Origin: Nymphaea colorata
Taxonomy: Eukaryota; Streptophyta; Magnoliopsida; Nymphaeales; Nymphaeaceae
NCBI RefSeq assembly: GCF_008831285.2
Contig: NC_045140.1
Span: 21,822,370-21,886,369 of the forward strand
DNA: 64,000 nt
Direction of reading: 5' to 3'
Below are positions 13,440 through 28,694 of the stretch, piece by piece. The translations under genes were made by a program, and so were the position numbers. Under the pieces are notes generated by a model that was not told where the DNA came from, made no database searches, and worked only from the letters and a program-made list of their open reading frames with translations. The stretch's first letter is position 1. Each line of letters begins with the position of its first letter.

Positions 13440-13678
13440 AGGAATTTAAAACATAAAAATTGGACCCAACCCTCCCAAAGCCTAAGCCAACGATTTTCTG
13501 TGATGAATATAATTCATGTCTTATAAGCTCCACCTAATGCTGCGTCTATGAAGAAAAAGACAATTGCTATCAATGGGGCTGCTGCTCCTCACAGTCAGCC
13601 ACATGTTACCAGGATGATCACACTTGCTGCCCTTACGACCATCCTATTTGCAATGTTGATGTGGACATCTCTCAAAAG
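13440..13678 (+). pseudogene. Granulin-domain fragment of an RD21-type cysteine protease
   Basis: Reads YEEKDNCYQWGCCSSQSA, then CYQDDHTCCPYDHPICN: the cysteine-pair pattern of the C-terminal granulin domain of plant RD21-type papain-like proteases. It ends at a good donor (CAAAAG/GTAAC). Upstream, the 'NWTQP' segment before the domain runs into stop codons, and no catalytic domain precedes it. The same segment recurs at 34.86-35.08 kb, there attached to catalytic-domain remains. Fragment only. Confidence 0.75.
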
Positions 13679-16020
13679 GTAACAAAAAGATGGTGCCGTT
13701 TTTAATTCTCCTTATTCTTTAACTCACATTAATCGTTTATTATGTTCATGATTTTAAGTTCAATCTTATCATTTTTACAATACATTTGCACGAGCACTCC
13801 ATTTGGAGTAAAGGCACTGAACCAGACATCAACCAAGCAAGTAAAGGTCTTTAATGCACATCGACACAGCAGCAACATCATCGATGCTTGATGATGATTT
13901 TGCCTTGTCATGGGAAAAGAGGCCCATGACATACTGTTCATCAATGAATAATGAGACGAAAAATAACACCATTCGTTCTCAAGGAAAAGGTGGTTTGCTT
14001 TGTTTTTTGTTGGATGTCCTTTGATTGGACATATAGTGATTTCAAATTGTTCAAAAATAGCGTCTTTCCTTTTCAAGGAAAGGGTGGTTTGCTTTGTTTC
14101 TTATTAGATGTACATTGGTTAGACATATGGAGATTTGAAATTGGAGATTCTCAATACGCTCAGTTAACAACCATCACACAAGATGTCAGGTTTTGTTTCT
14201 CCAAGAGTGTTTAATAGCCTCATACTAAATTACTTTTATGTGGGGGCCCAGAAAGAAAACAAATACTGGATTTCACCATTATGTGAAAAAAAAAGGGTTT
14301 AAGATACCAGTATATAGCCAAAACTACTTATGAAATGGAAATGCCCAATTTTACTAGGTTAACAACTTTACACGTGATGCCTTGTTTTGTTTCTCTTAAA
14401 GAGTGTTTGATTGACTCATATTTGAGATATGAAGCTGATCTGAAATTCCTTTTATATGGAACCCACAAAGTAAACAAACACGGGATTTCACCATTATGTT
14501 AAAAAAAAAAGATTTAAGATACTAGTATATTGTCAAAACGTCATATTTGAGATAGGATGAGAGGCAATTGACCTCAAATCCTTGGGTTTGAGATCTCTAG
14601 TGATGTCAAATCATCTCGGCTCTTATATCCGAGGTAAACAAAGGCCTCCTAAATTACCCTACATAATTTTTTGCCCCTCTATTTCAACGTTTTCAAAATT
14701 TGGTTTATCAAAGACATCGTTTTCCAATGCCAATACTTGATTAATTTGAACATTTGAAAAAATTCAACATGATTGTCCTTACTTTGCTTGAGTGAATTGG
14801 TGAATTACCTAATAGTAGTTCATGGGCTTGGAAGATGTGGCACACCTGCTGCGCTGGGAGGTGGATGAATCGACAACATTTTGGGCTGAGGATTGAGGTT
14901 AAAGAATTGTAAAATTCTTGGTCGATCCAAAATAATTCACATTTAGTTAGGAGGACAATCAGGTGCATGGTGGTGCATGCGGCAATTCAGCATGGCATAC
15001 TATGTCAAGGAATCTAAAGTCCTTTTGGATTAAAGATCTGTTCTTCATTCTCAACTTTGAAAGGGAGAAGACTTTCTTTGATCAGTTTGGTCTACGGAAT
15101 GAATTGAAGGATTTACTCATTTGGTTTGGTAAATGGCAAAAAGAGCTGAAGGCATAGATGAGTTTCTCTATTAGGCCTGACCCATGGCCGCCATTTAAGC
15201 GACATGGCTAGTGCATTGCTATAGCCTGTCTGGTGAGAAGAGACAAACAAAATTTGGTAGCTGCTGTTTGAAATAAGGCCTGAAGACTGTTTGCAGGAGT
15301 GTACCATGCTCAGGGGGGATTCAAATGGGAAGCACCAGAGCTTCTGGAGGTGATACTTCAAAAATTTCTCTCAGAGCCATGGGATAGTGAGAGTAATAGT
15401 TGGACCAATGAGGTGGAGAACTGATTTGAAGAAGGCGGGTTATAATCTGTTGCCTAATGGCAGATGCACCAAGCCTGTAAAATTTATGATTTTGAATTCT
15501 AATCCTGATTGCAAATTTGGTTTTGAGAAAATTTGTTCTATAAAAACTTGGTTTTGATAAAATTTTGTTCCATCAATAATTTTAGGATGCCTGATGTTTG
15601 TGTTTGATTGACATGCCCCAAACCCAAATTTTTTGACCCATTGATTATTCTTAATCACATTGGGCTTGACTAACATAAAAACATAACCATCACTCTTTGC
15701 CTGCAGATAGCTATATATAGGTGGTCAATTGGTTCATGAAATCGTCTCTGAGGGCACTTGGATGACACTCTTATTTTAACTCAGTTTTGTAAAAATTTGA
15801 TTTTTTGAAAATTAGTTTTTCTTTGATGAGTTTCGGAAATCTGGTTTGTGTATTCTATTGACACACCCAAAACCCAATTGTTTGTAAAGAACCAGGGAAA
15901 AGTCCGATTTTGCACTCACTTTTTTGGAAAACTAGATTGTGAAACAAAGTTTTTCTAAAGCTAGTTTTGATATCACCCAAATACTTTAAAAACACTGTTT
16001 TGGAGGCAAAACTTAGCTCC

Positions 16021-16055
<35 letters not shown>

Positions 16056-16955
16056 CGTGCTTTTAAGATTCAGGGATCTTAAATCCTCGGATCTTAGATT
16101 AGCATTGGGGCTACCAAACGCTGCCATAATATAAACAAACAATGGATTTTATCACTATGTGAAAATGGAGACTTTGGATCCTCATTTTTGGGGAAAGTAC
16201 CTTATATTTGAAGTTGAATGAGATAAGAGTCTGACTTTAAACCATGGATCTGAGACTTCTAATAATCTTACATCACCTCGAATCTCATATCCAAAGCTAT
16301 CAAATGTCCCTTAAAAGGTTCCAATGATCAAAGATATTGATCTAAACTCTACCATGTCCATAAAAAGCAGTCAATGGACTCTCAGTCTCTTGCTCAGTGT
16401 TTGTCAATGGAGTGTGACTTAGGAGAAAAGATTGTCGTGCTGCGCTATACAAGTAAAACGTCAATACCGATTAATTAACAATAAAGAAACAAGAGGTCAG
16501 AGGTTTCATTATTTTTCTCTATGCCTTAGAAACTAAGGGGGGGTGGGTGTTTGGATCGTCCTCTTCCAATCCGGTTGTATTAAAACTAGATTTTATGAAA
16601 ACCAAGTTTTTAAATGAGTTTCAGAAGGTTTTTTTTGGTGACACATGTTTTTTAATAACCTAAAGGAAACCAAGTCTTGTTTCCATAGTAATAATTTCTG
16701 CATTTATTTATTGTCACAATCTTGTACCTGATTTATAGCTGTGTGTGGTGTCAGATCCTTCTTTCCATAATTCATACATGGGGAGTTGTGATTATGCGTT
16801 GTCTTCTATCCATATTTATCATGCAATATTTTCTTTCCAACCATTAGGCATTGTGAGTTGCTATGATTGTGGAAAGAAATAGCACCTATCCACAATCTTA
16901 GCAACTCACGTTGGAAGAAAACTATTACATGATAAAATTGGAAAGGAAATGTCCT
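13440..16955. repeat. B block, first partial copy
   Basis: A long non-coding segment that recurs at about 34.85-39.08 kb. Its right part (from about 15.06 kb) also recurs at 22.90-25.61 kb. Shared markers include the TTTGGTCTA/ATGAATTGA stretch, a (GA)n tract (16.02-16.05 kb here) and the ACTAAGGGGG motif near 16.53 kb. This copy lacks the segment equivalent to 24.55-25.33 kb and stops where gene A copy 2 begins. No coding sequence apart from the granulin fragment. Confidence 0.75.
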
Positions 16956-18095
16956 CTGTTGTTGGTGCCGTGCTACGGCCGGCCAATCGGCGACTCATCC
17001 GCGGTGAGGGCGGAGAACCGGCTCCTAGGAGCTCTCCTTTCCGGTTTCAACAACGGGTATTCTGCAGGTAAATCTTTTCGCGTTTCTTATATTTTGAGTT
17101 CTTCTGCAGATGTTAAAAGTTAATGAAAGGCTTAAAAATCATTGAAATTTTCTTCTTTTATGTAGTGAATTGTCTCTTTCCATGGCCATTAGATGCCTTG
17201 TACCAGTCTTTGGTAATCTGTAGAACTGTTGGCTGTACTTTTAGTCGCCATTTGATGTAACATCTCAAACTTTAATGCGTGATGAAAGTATTGCGGATCA
17301 GGTTCTGGGTGGTTTGAAGAGAAACTTTGGACGCCAATCATCATCATGATGAACAATTACCAATCCGACGACTTATTTTTTTTGAGAAACAGGTTACCAT
17401 CCGTTTCTCCGTGGTCGATGTCTTTCAAATTTATAGATGTGGCAATGTAAAAGGTACTTATACTATGTCAATCATTGCACTGACTTTTTGAAGCCGTTCA
17501 TCAATAAACATCGACGGTCTCTAAGGTATCCTGGGTCATATTGTGTTCAAGGTCCGGTCTCTGATTTGCGGAGTGCTCTGTAGTTGGAGTCCGACCCCTA
17601 CCCGAGTTTTAGTCTGCTTGAGCTCAGCTTGAAATTCTGTGTTCTGGAACTGAACTGAAGCCTGAGTCAGGCTTGGTCGAGTATCAGAAGGAGATGGCTT
17701 TTCTTTATGTTGCCCTTGAAGAAATGTGGAAGCAGGAACCTTAGAATAATTGTGAAATCCACCGTAGCGTTTAACACCATAGATCTGAACAGGTGGTTGT
17801 CCTTAAATTGAGTTGAGTGAAGCTTTTGAGTCATGGAAACCCTGCTCTTTTGCAGTGGAGTCGGTGATGTGTGCCGATGAGAATCTTGCCCGGGTGACCA
17901 AAATTGTTACTGTACTTGTGAATACATAATTTCGGAAGGGAAAACTGTATGCTTGTTTGGTGTCACATATAAATCCAACTTGATCTAAATGGTAGAGTAC
18001 TGTTCCAAACTCTTTCGTTTGCAGATAGCAAGAGACACATGGAGAAATGGCTATCCTCTCTGCAGGAACAGCAGGGTTTTCAAGTTGGCAGGTGA
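16929..18095 (+). pseudogene. Gene A copy 2: 5'-truncated, possibly chimeric
   Basis: Homology to gene A starts abruptly near 16960, equal to residue 126 of copy 1, and continues through the intron and second exon (16960-17067, 18025-18095). The intron is the same length as in copy 1 (957 bp) with only about five visible mismatches, so the duplication is recent. The tryptophan-rich start, basic stretch and SESD core are lost. The frame stays open upstream into B-block sequence to an ATG at 16929, giving a possible 69-residue chimera: eleven foreign residues plus the 58-residue tail. No promoter is evident, so I treat it as a pseudogene. Confidence 0.8.
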
Positions 18096-20015
<1,920 letters not shown>

Positions 20016-20460
20016 TTCAGAATCGAGGAAGGAGGAAGATCAAGGAAACAGGAGTCAGCAGCATTAGTACAAAGAGCCTCCGAACTTCATATTGCTCTTG
20101 GAGCGCTGCTTGTCGTCCTTCAAATAGACCTGGCAAACAGAAGTGAGCTCGACAGTCCGCTGCACATACAAACAGATGAGGACAAACCAGCAAAATGCGT
20201 TGGTCCCCTGCATATGTCGTCGATTGCATGCAAGATTGACTGTGTGATAGTTTCACACAGGCTGACCCGACGAAGAACCGGAGAGCAGTTGGATCTTTTT
20301 TACGGAACCATTTTCTAGATTGTCACTTTCGGTTTCAAAATTAACACACACACACACACTCCCCCTACTCTGTTCATTCGAAGAGGAAAGGACGACGTCG
20401 TCCGTCTGTTGCCCATGGTTTGTGGATGGAGTGTGAATTAGAATAAAAGGTTGCCTTGCA

Positions 20461-20606
20461 GAATTCATACGAGCAGATTATTCATATAATTAGTCATCAT
20501 CAAATTAACAAATGAAAAATAAATTTTGGGGGCGAATTCATACGAGCAGATTATTCATATAATTAGTCATCATCAAATTAACAAATGAAAAATAAATTTT
20601 GGGGGT
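20461..20606. repeat. 73-bp tandem duplication
   Basis: Two consecutive essentially identical 73-bp units begin GAATTCATACGAGCAG, at 20461 and 20534. Too recent to have diverged. No coding content. Confidence 0.9.
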
Positions 20607-22173
20607 TCTTAATAATGTCCAGATTGGCAATGCATATGATTTTCCTTCATGAACGGACGAGAAAAACAGTCCTCATCTTTTCAGTTTGAATATTTTGTTC
20701 AAAATATTTCCATTATTTTGAAAACCAATCCTAATAATCAAACTGCACATATCGAGTACTTTCTCATTATTTTGTGTAGATGCGCTCTGCGGTCACAAAG
20801 CCCCTACGAGATGAGACTCACCTACACATATTGCTGTTGCTATTACTGGAGAAGAAGTTAAATGTAATGGGCCCAATAAATATAAATTTCCATTATCTCT
20901 CCCCATAATTCATGCATGGGTGATGCACTAGGGCTATGTCACATGAATGCCTATACTTGAACGGAACATTGATTGGATATCCATAACTAATAAGGTGTGG
21001 AGTTGGAGATATTTGATATTTTTTATTTGATTGCCAATATATTTAGTTAGATCTGATAAACAAACTTAGATCCAAAATCCAATCAAATATGAAAATAGTA
21101 TGCAATTTCATAACTAAATTCCGTGAAGCATGTGTTCGAGGTTGAGTGAAATCCAATGAAAATTGCACCTGATCATTAATGCTTATCCCATGGGGTTGGG
21201 GTTGATGCAATAGGTAGAGTAAGGGTTGGTAGACGGTTAATATCTATTTCAAATTCATGAGGTGTCAATTTTTTGCATTGTAAAAGAGAGAACATCAATA
21301 TACAAGTCAAAGTATAATGGGATGTCACCCCAAGGGAGCGAATGTAGATCTGGCACCCCAAGAGATAGAGGAAGGGTGGGACATCAGCTTTCTTTTTGAG
21401 CAGTAAGATGAAATACTTTATTTGCTCGCCCAACATTACATATAGATGTAAAACTTTGCACTAGTCATATCAATTAAGATCAAGCTTAGTTTTGAAACCA
21501 AAGGCTGAATCCAAGTTCAAATTTGGATCTAATTACAATAGGGCACGATTAATTCTAAATCCTTATCACATCTATAGATATTGTGTCTTAATTGCAGCAA
21601 GAGCTTATATCCTTGAATTCTGTTTTATAAGGTCTCCTCTCACCTGTTCCACTCATTCCTGTGTATGCATATGGTCTTTATTAAAGTGAAAATGGAAGAC
21701 TTTTGAAATGATAAAATAAAAATTATCTTGTAATAGAGCACCCTCCTAAAAATTACTTGCGATGTATAAAAAGATTTTTTTAAAAAGGATACAAAAGGAT
21801 TGTAAAAGTGAAAATGTCTACTCTCTTACAAAAAAAAAAAAGAAAAAAGAAAATGCTTGCATCCAAACTACATTTGTTGCCTGCTCATCTCGATGCACTC
21901 AACTCAATCTCAGGCTATAAAGGGACGAGGCCTGTAGCTCGCCTTGGTAAGCCTATCGACATTGGCAACGTATTCAATTCTCCCTCTAGCTCTCAAACAA
22001 CTCTTGGTCAAGTTTTAGATTTCAGGTGGTGACAAGCAGAAGGAGTTTTAGGTAGGTCTTCTTCTTATTTTTTCATACGGTAGTTCTTCTTTTTGTTGGG
22101 CTATATCTTATTCTTATATGTTCCCGAATTTTTTTTCGGATTTTCATTGTAGGGTGTTGAGATCATTTCAACT

Positions 22174-22899
<726 letters not shown>

Positions 22900-23861
22900 T
22901 GAAGACTTTCTTCGATCGGTTTGGTCTATGGAATGAATTGAAGGATTTGTTCCTTTGGTCTGGTAAATGGCAGAAAGAGCTAAAGGCATGGATGAGTTTC
23001 TCTATTAGGCCTGACCCGTGGCGATCATTTAAACGACATGGCTAGTGCATTGCTACAGCCATTCTGGTGAGAAGAGACAGACATAATTTGGTAGCTGCTG
23101 TTCGAAATAAGACCTGAAGACTCTATGTTTGCAGAAGTGTACAATGCTCAGGGGGGATTGAAATGGGAAGCACCAGAGCTTCTGGAGGCGATACTTGAGA
23201 AATTTCTCTCAGAGCCATGGGATAGTGAGAGTAATTGGTGGACCAATGAGGTGCAAAACTGATTTGAAGCAGGCAGGTTATAATCTGTTGCCTAATGGCA
23301 GATGCGCCAGACCTGTAAAATTTGTGATTTTGAATTCTAATCTTGATTGCAAATTTGGATTTGAGAAAATCTGTTTTATAAAAACTTGGTTTTGAGAAAA
23401 TTTTGTTCCGTTAATAATTTTAGGATGCCTGATTGTTGTGTTTGATTGACATGCCCCAAACCCAAAATTTTTGACACATTAATTCTCCTTAATCACATTG
23501 GACATGACTAACATAAAAACAGAACCATCATTCTCTGCTTGCAGATAGCTATATATTGGTGGTCAATTGTCTTACGAAATCCTTTCTGAGGGCACTTGAA
23601 CGACACTCTTATTTTGAGTCAGTTTTGTAAAAACTTGATTTTCTGAAAATCAGTTTTTCTTTAATGAGTTTCGGAAATCTGGTTTGTGTATTTTATTGAC
23701 ACACCCAAAACCCAATTGTTTATAAATAACCTGGAAAAAGTCCGATTTTGCAATCACTTTTGGAAAGCTAGATTGTCAAACAAAGTTTTTCTAAACCTAG
23801 TTTTGATATCACCCAAATACTTTGAAAACAGTATTTTGGAGGTAAAACTTAGCTCCATTGA

Positions 23862-23867
<6 letters not shown>

Positions 23868-23898
<31 letters not shown>
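23868..23898. repeat. (GA)n microsatellite
   Basis: Pure GA run of about 30 bp in the B block. The equivalent positions in the other copies (16.02-16.05 and 37.34-37.37 kb) also carry GA runs, the last one interrupted. Confidence 0.95.
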
Positions 23899-23901
<3 letters not shown>

Positions 23902-24414
23902 TTTTGATGATGAAGCAAGCATGGTTTTGCAAAACTTTGGCTTTTAAGATTCAGGGATCTCAAATCCTCGGATCTTAAATTTTCCCCGGGGCTACCAAAC
24001 GCTCCCATAATATAAACAAACACTGGATTTGATCACTATATGAAAATGGAGACTTTGGATCCTCATTTTTTGGGAAAGTACCTTATATTTGAAGTTGAAT
24101 GGGACAAGTGTCTGACTTTAAATCATGGATCTGAGACTTCTAATAATCTCACATCACCTCAAATCTCATATCCAAAGCTATCAAACGCCCCTTAAAGGGT
24201 TCCAATGATCAAAGATATTGATCTACACTCTGGCCAGTCCATCAACAACAGTCAGTAGACTCTCACCCTCTTGCCTATTGTTTGTCAATGGAGTGTGACT
24301 TAGGAGAAAAGATTGTCGTGCTGCACTATACAAGTAAAACACAAAAATCGCTTAATTAACAATACAAAAACAAGAGGTCGGAGGTTTCATTATTTTTTTG
24401 TATGCCTTGGAAAC

Positions 24415-24654
24415 TAAGGGGGCGTGGGTACTCAGATCATCCTCTTCCAAACCGATTGTATTAAAACTAGATTTTATGAAAACCAAGTTCTTTAATGACT
24501 TTTAGATTTTTTTTTTGGTGACACATGTTTTTGAATAACCTAAAGGGAACCAAATTTTTTATTTTTTATTTATTTTTTTACATAATGAAGTTTTGTCAAA
24601 ACTGATTTTGTCCAAAAACCTGGTTGGCTTTAAAGTGTCAACCAAACACCCCCT
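24415..24654. mobile_element. MITE-like element in B block (copy I)
   Basis: Left end TAAGGGGGCGTGGG and right end ACCAAACACCCCCTA form imperfect terminal inverted repeats around about 240 bp of non-coding DNA, the look of a small non-autonomous DNA transposon. The first B copy (from 16.534 kb) has the better preserved left end, GGGGTGGGTGTTTGG, but is truncated. No clear target-site duplication is seen. Confidence 0.45.
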
Positions 24655-25999
24655 AAATGTTATTAATTGTTCAATTCCACATATAGTTAAATAGTCAACA
24701 GGCAAGAAGAATTCCCTCAATTTCCAATTTATTTGTTAGGTTCCGATTCTATTCATACCAACCCTCCCAATTAGTTGGTTAATTGGTGAATCTCCAATCT
24801 GTCACATCGATACCAAGGAATAAGAAAGACTAAAACAATGTTGGAATGCCTATGCTGGTCAAATAATATTTCTACTACACTTTAAGTCTAACTGCATTCC
24901 CACAACTTTGTTCAGGATAGTACTCTTCTGCATCATATCCGTCGAGAAGCAATAATATCGAAAGGTGATAAACAGAGGGTGTACGGCCGGATGGCAGACT
25001 TCATAAACTCTTGCTCACTCAAAAAAAAGAAAGCATCTAATGACATTGGAATCCATATCTCCTTTGGATTACTACCCTCCCACCAATGCACCAAGGTGAA
25101 AAATAGTCTTCGTCTTTTAAATTTTTTGAATACATGTTCAACATTTTGAAAATATCCCATGATTTGAGTGACATAACTAATAACACACGTTGAGTTCATT
25201 AGCCCCTACAATAATTGATGAGACCCTCATAGACATTACTGGCATTAACGGAGAAGAGGTCGGGTCGGACAGGGCTAGTTTTCTTCAGGTTCGGGCCCGA
25301 TGCCCGTGCTTAATATCAGTCTTATCTAAAGGATTTTGTTTCCATAATAATAATTTCTGTATTTCTGCATGTATTTATTGTCACAATCTAATACCTGATT
25401 TATAGCTACGTGTGGTGTCTGATCCTGCTTTCCATAATTCATACATGGAGAGTTGTGATTATGAATTGTCTTCTATCCATACTTATCTTGCAATATTTTC
25501 TTTCCAACCTTTAAGCACTGTGAGTTGCTATGATTGTGGAAAGAAATAACACCTGCCCACAATCATAGCAAGTCAGGTTGGAAAAAAACTATTGCCTGAT
25601 AAACTTGGAAAAGAAGACAACAGATGATAATAATTCCCATGTATGAATTATGGAAAGAAGGATTTGACACCACAAGCAGTTACAAATCAGGTACATGGTT
25701 GTGGCAATAAATGCTTGCAGAAATTAATATGGAAACAAAATCCTCTAAATAAAGCTGAAGGAAACTCAAAAAACCTATTGTAATGGACTCACCTCTTGTA
25801 TAAAATCTAGGGCAATGAAAGAAGACTCATCATCGTTTTGATGACTGAGTATTGTGGATGTAGGACAATATCTGAACCACATTAAAATTTCTCTTTTTGA
25901 GTATTTTTCATGGTATGACAGCCAGGTTAAAGCTCTTTCTTGTCATGACCTTCTCTTGTTGATTTCTTTCCTGCTACTTCAAGGTCATCGTCTTCAGCA

Positions 26000-26260
26000 A
26001 TGTCATCAGCTAAGTTCTCCTTCCCTTCAAATGTGATTGTTGGTAATTTTGTTTAGATCAAGCTCACACATCAGATTTTTCTGCTGTGGCAAACTCAGAT
26101 CCTTGGCCTCATAGAAAGCCAAGGTGTTCGTGGGTTTATTGATGGCACTATTCCAATGCCAAGTTCTACCATTAAAACTACTAAAATTGGTGAACCTGTC
26201 AATAATCTTAATCCTTATTTCAATGCCTGGAAGAAATCAGACCGATTGCTAAGACGCTAG
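26000..26260 (+). mobile_element. Copia gag N-terminal fragment (copy I)
   Basis: About 87 codons similar to the N-terminal part of plant Ty1/Copia gag polyproteins: IKLTH, then FLLWQTQILGLIESQG, then GFIDGTIPMP and NPYFNAWKKSDRLL. An in-frame TAG follows NFV, before IKLTH, and another ends the segment. Here the typical tryptophan (LLW) is kept. No protease, integrase, reverse transcriptase or LTR is nearby, so it is a dead fragment carried inside the duplicated unit. Confidence 0.6.
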
Positions 26261-26413
26261 CTTACAAGATCTCTGTTTGATGCTTGTCGTTTGGTTGGCA
26301 TAAGAAGGGTTTTAGAGAAAAAGCAAGTCGACATAATGAAAGATCAAGTAAAACTAAGATTAGAAGATGTTGTCAAAGTTCCATAAGACAAAGACAAAGT
26401 GGAAAAACAAAAG

Positions 26414-26440
26414 CAGAGAGAGAGAGAGAGAGAGAGAGAA
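26414..26440. repeat. (GA)n microsatellite after Copia fragment
   Basis: GA run of about 26 bp, repeated at the matching place at about 39881-39905. Confidence 0.9.
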
Positions 26441-26682
26441 AGAAAGCCCAAAAGAATGTTGGCCCTCATGCGGTCCTTCCTTTCTTTAAATGGGCATCCT
26501 TTTTGCTTCCCTCTAGTGGGGGAATTTGGTAACAAGAATGCAATGTTGCAGTATGTCATGAATCTTCAAAGGAATCTTCTCAATCTTTAAGAAAGATTCA
26601 TGGAATATTGCATTATGGAGAATACGACATTATTTTTACCAAACACCCTCTAAAGTTTTTGAATTCCATCGATTATGTTAGT

Positions 26683-26793
<111 letters not shown>

Positions 26794-27454
26794 TTGGTAA
26801 ATGGTAGACATTAGATGTTAGACATATAAACAACAATCTCAGCATTTGTTCTTTTCAAGATCAGCATGTGAGAGAAAAACAATTGAAAAAATGTCAGTTT
26901 ACTCACAAAATGTCATGCACCAGATTTTTGTTGTTTGAGGCGAGAAAGTGGGTCTAACGTAACGTATATCAACCAATTGACAACAAAAAACTCCTACATC
27001 TCTTGGCATATATTGATCCAAAATCTACATCTTATGAGACATGTTGTTTAAACAAACAGTAAAATTCAACGCTGTAAATTTCATATCTTGAATAATCGAA
27101 TTTGAAATCCTTGGGCTATGTTGGTTTCCCCTTGGATTTGGAATCAACACTGCATGGAATCCGTTGTTTAAACACACAACTGATTTCAATAGCTAGCGCC
27201 AGCATGGATTTGGGGGTGGCTTCTGGTGGACCTCATGTCCATGGAGAATGTACTTTAGGTGGCGTGTTTGGCAGAGCAACTCAGATTTAGAATCCTCAAG
27301 ATTTGACAACCTTGGGTACACGATAGTCGTCAGTTTAGGCTTGATTTGTGCTCATGCATGTAATCGAGATTTCTTTTTTTTTTTTTTTTTTTTGGATCCG
27401 ATCATACGGTACCTGGTCTGACCCTTGATCCAAATACTATCAAGTACCAACCGA

Positions 27455-27852
27455 CAGGGGCTGAGGGAGGTGTGGGCATAATGGGCAATCGCCTACACAG
27501 ACTCACAAAAAAAAGGTTATTTTTATATTGCAATTTACGACTGTTTTTTGAATTTATATACAGTGCCCCTTAAAAATCTGAAATTATGTTGAAATTTTCT
27601 AACTCTGCCCCTTCAACCGAGTATGATACCTTGTGTAGGGAAAGCGGGCGTCTCTCTGAGAGTCTCTGAGAGTTTCAAAATTCAAACAGGGAATGTGTCT
27701 CATGTCATGGGTGGAGTAATTACTCATACAGTTCAATAAAAATATCCTATTTACCAATTGATAGCTATAAATTTTTGCATTTTTACATATGAAGCGTCCC
27801 TCAACTATCATGTGAGTGCCCCTCGGCCAAATATATGTCTGGCTCCGCCATT
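27455..27852. mobile_element. Possible non-autonomous DNA transposon remnant
   Basis: The segment opens with CAGGGGCTGAGGGAGG and closes with TCTGGCTCCGCCATT, whose complement (GGCGGAGCCAGA) is a terminal sequence often seen in small plant transposons. It lies within about 0.94 kb (27.315-28.258 kb) present here but missing from the second unit, which passes directly across near 41.08 kb. The inverted-repeat match between the ends is weak. Confidence 0.35.
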
Positions 27853-28597
27853 TTCTTAAGTACTTAACCCTGGGTGAAAAAACAAGTTTGTGTGGAAATG
27901 AAAAACTTCTTTGAGCATAGAGCTCTTATTAGCTAATTCAACAAGTATTGACTCGAGAGCCGTATATTAATTCGCTGGGTTTGATTTTTTTTTGAAAAAA
28001 AGTCAACTTATGGTAACACTAAGTAGGTGAAATCATGGTTCGTCGTGTGATTTTGCGTGGATGAGTTATAAAAAAATAGGGACACATAAGATTTCACGTG
28101 GATGCAGTATTTTATTGGCCACAAAAGCATAATCAACGAATGATAATTCGGAGGTGTCATTGATTCGGAAAAATCCAATACCAATCAAGATTGTTCAAAT
28201 TTGTATTGGCAAGTTTAAAGCTCGATTTATTGTACAAGAATACATTGTTCAAAAAAAAAAAATGCAGTGCGACCATTTCCAACGGTTATTTTTTTGATTT
28301 ATAGACAAGATCAATACTTTACAACAAGGCCATTAGAAAAAAAAACATTGTGTTTTTGAAGCACGCGTTAAGCTCAATGTTCGTTTTCATCAAATGCATT
28401 AAAGATGTTGTAAAAGTCTTTCCCAGATTGTAGGAGACAAATCCGCTTAGTTGAGTTCATTAGCAAAATTCATCGTGTTTGTCTAATTGACAGAAGATCG
28501 TATGTTTGTAACTTTGTCTCATGCATTTGAATGGAATGTGAGCGTTGGCCACCAGACCTTGCAAAATAAAACATCAAATAATAACTCAACCAATAGT

Positions 28598-28694
28598 TAG
28601 GGGCTGTTTGGTGACAGTAACAGTACTATTTTATTCGTCTGCCCTAATTTTTGGGCAAATATATGGTACAGTTACTATTCCTAGACAGCCCCTA
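28598..28694. mobile_element. 97-bp MITE-like element (copy I)
   Basis: Perfect 10-bp terminal inverted repeats, TAGGGGCTGT and ACAGCCCCTA, with partly complementary inner sequence (ACAGTAAC versus GTTACTATTC). The ends resemble those of short hAT-type MITEs. No clear target duplication. Confidence 0.55.
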
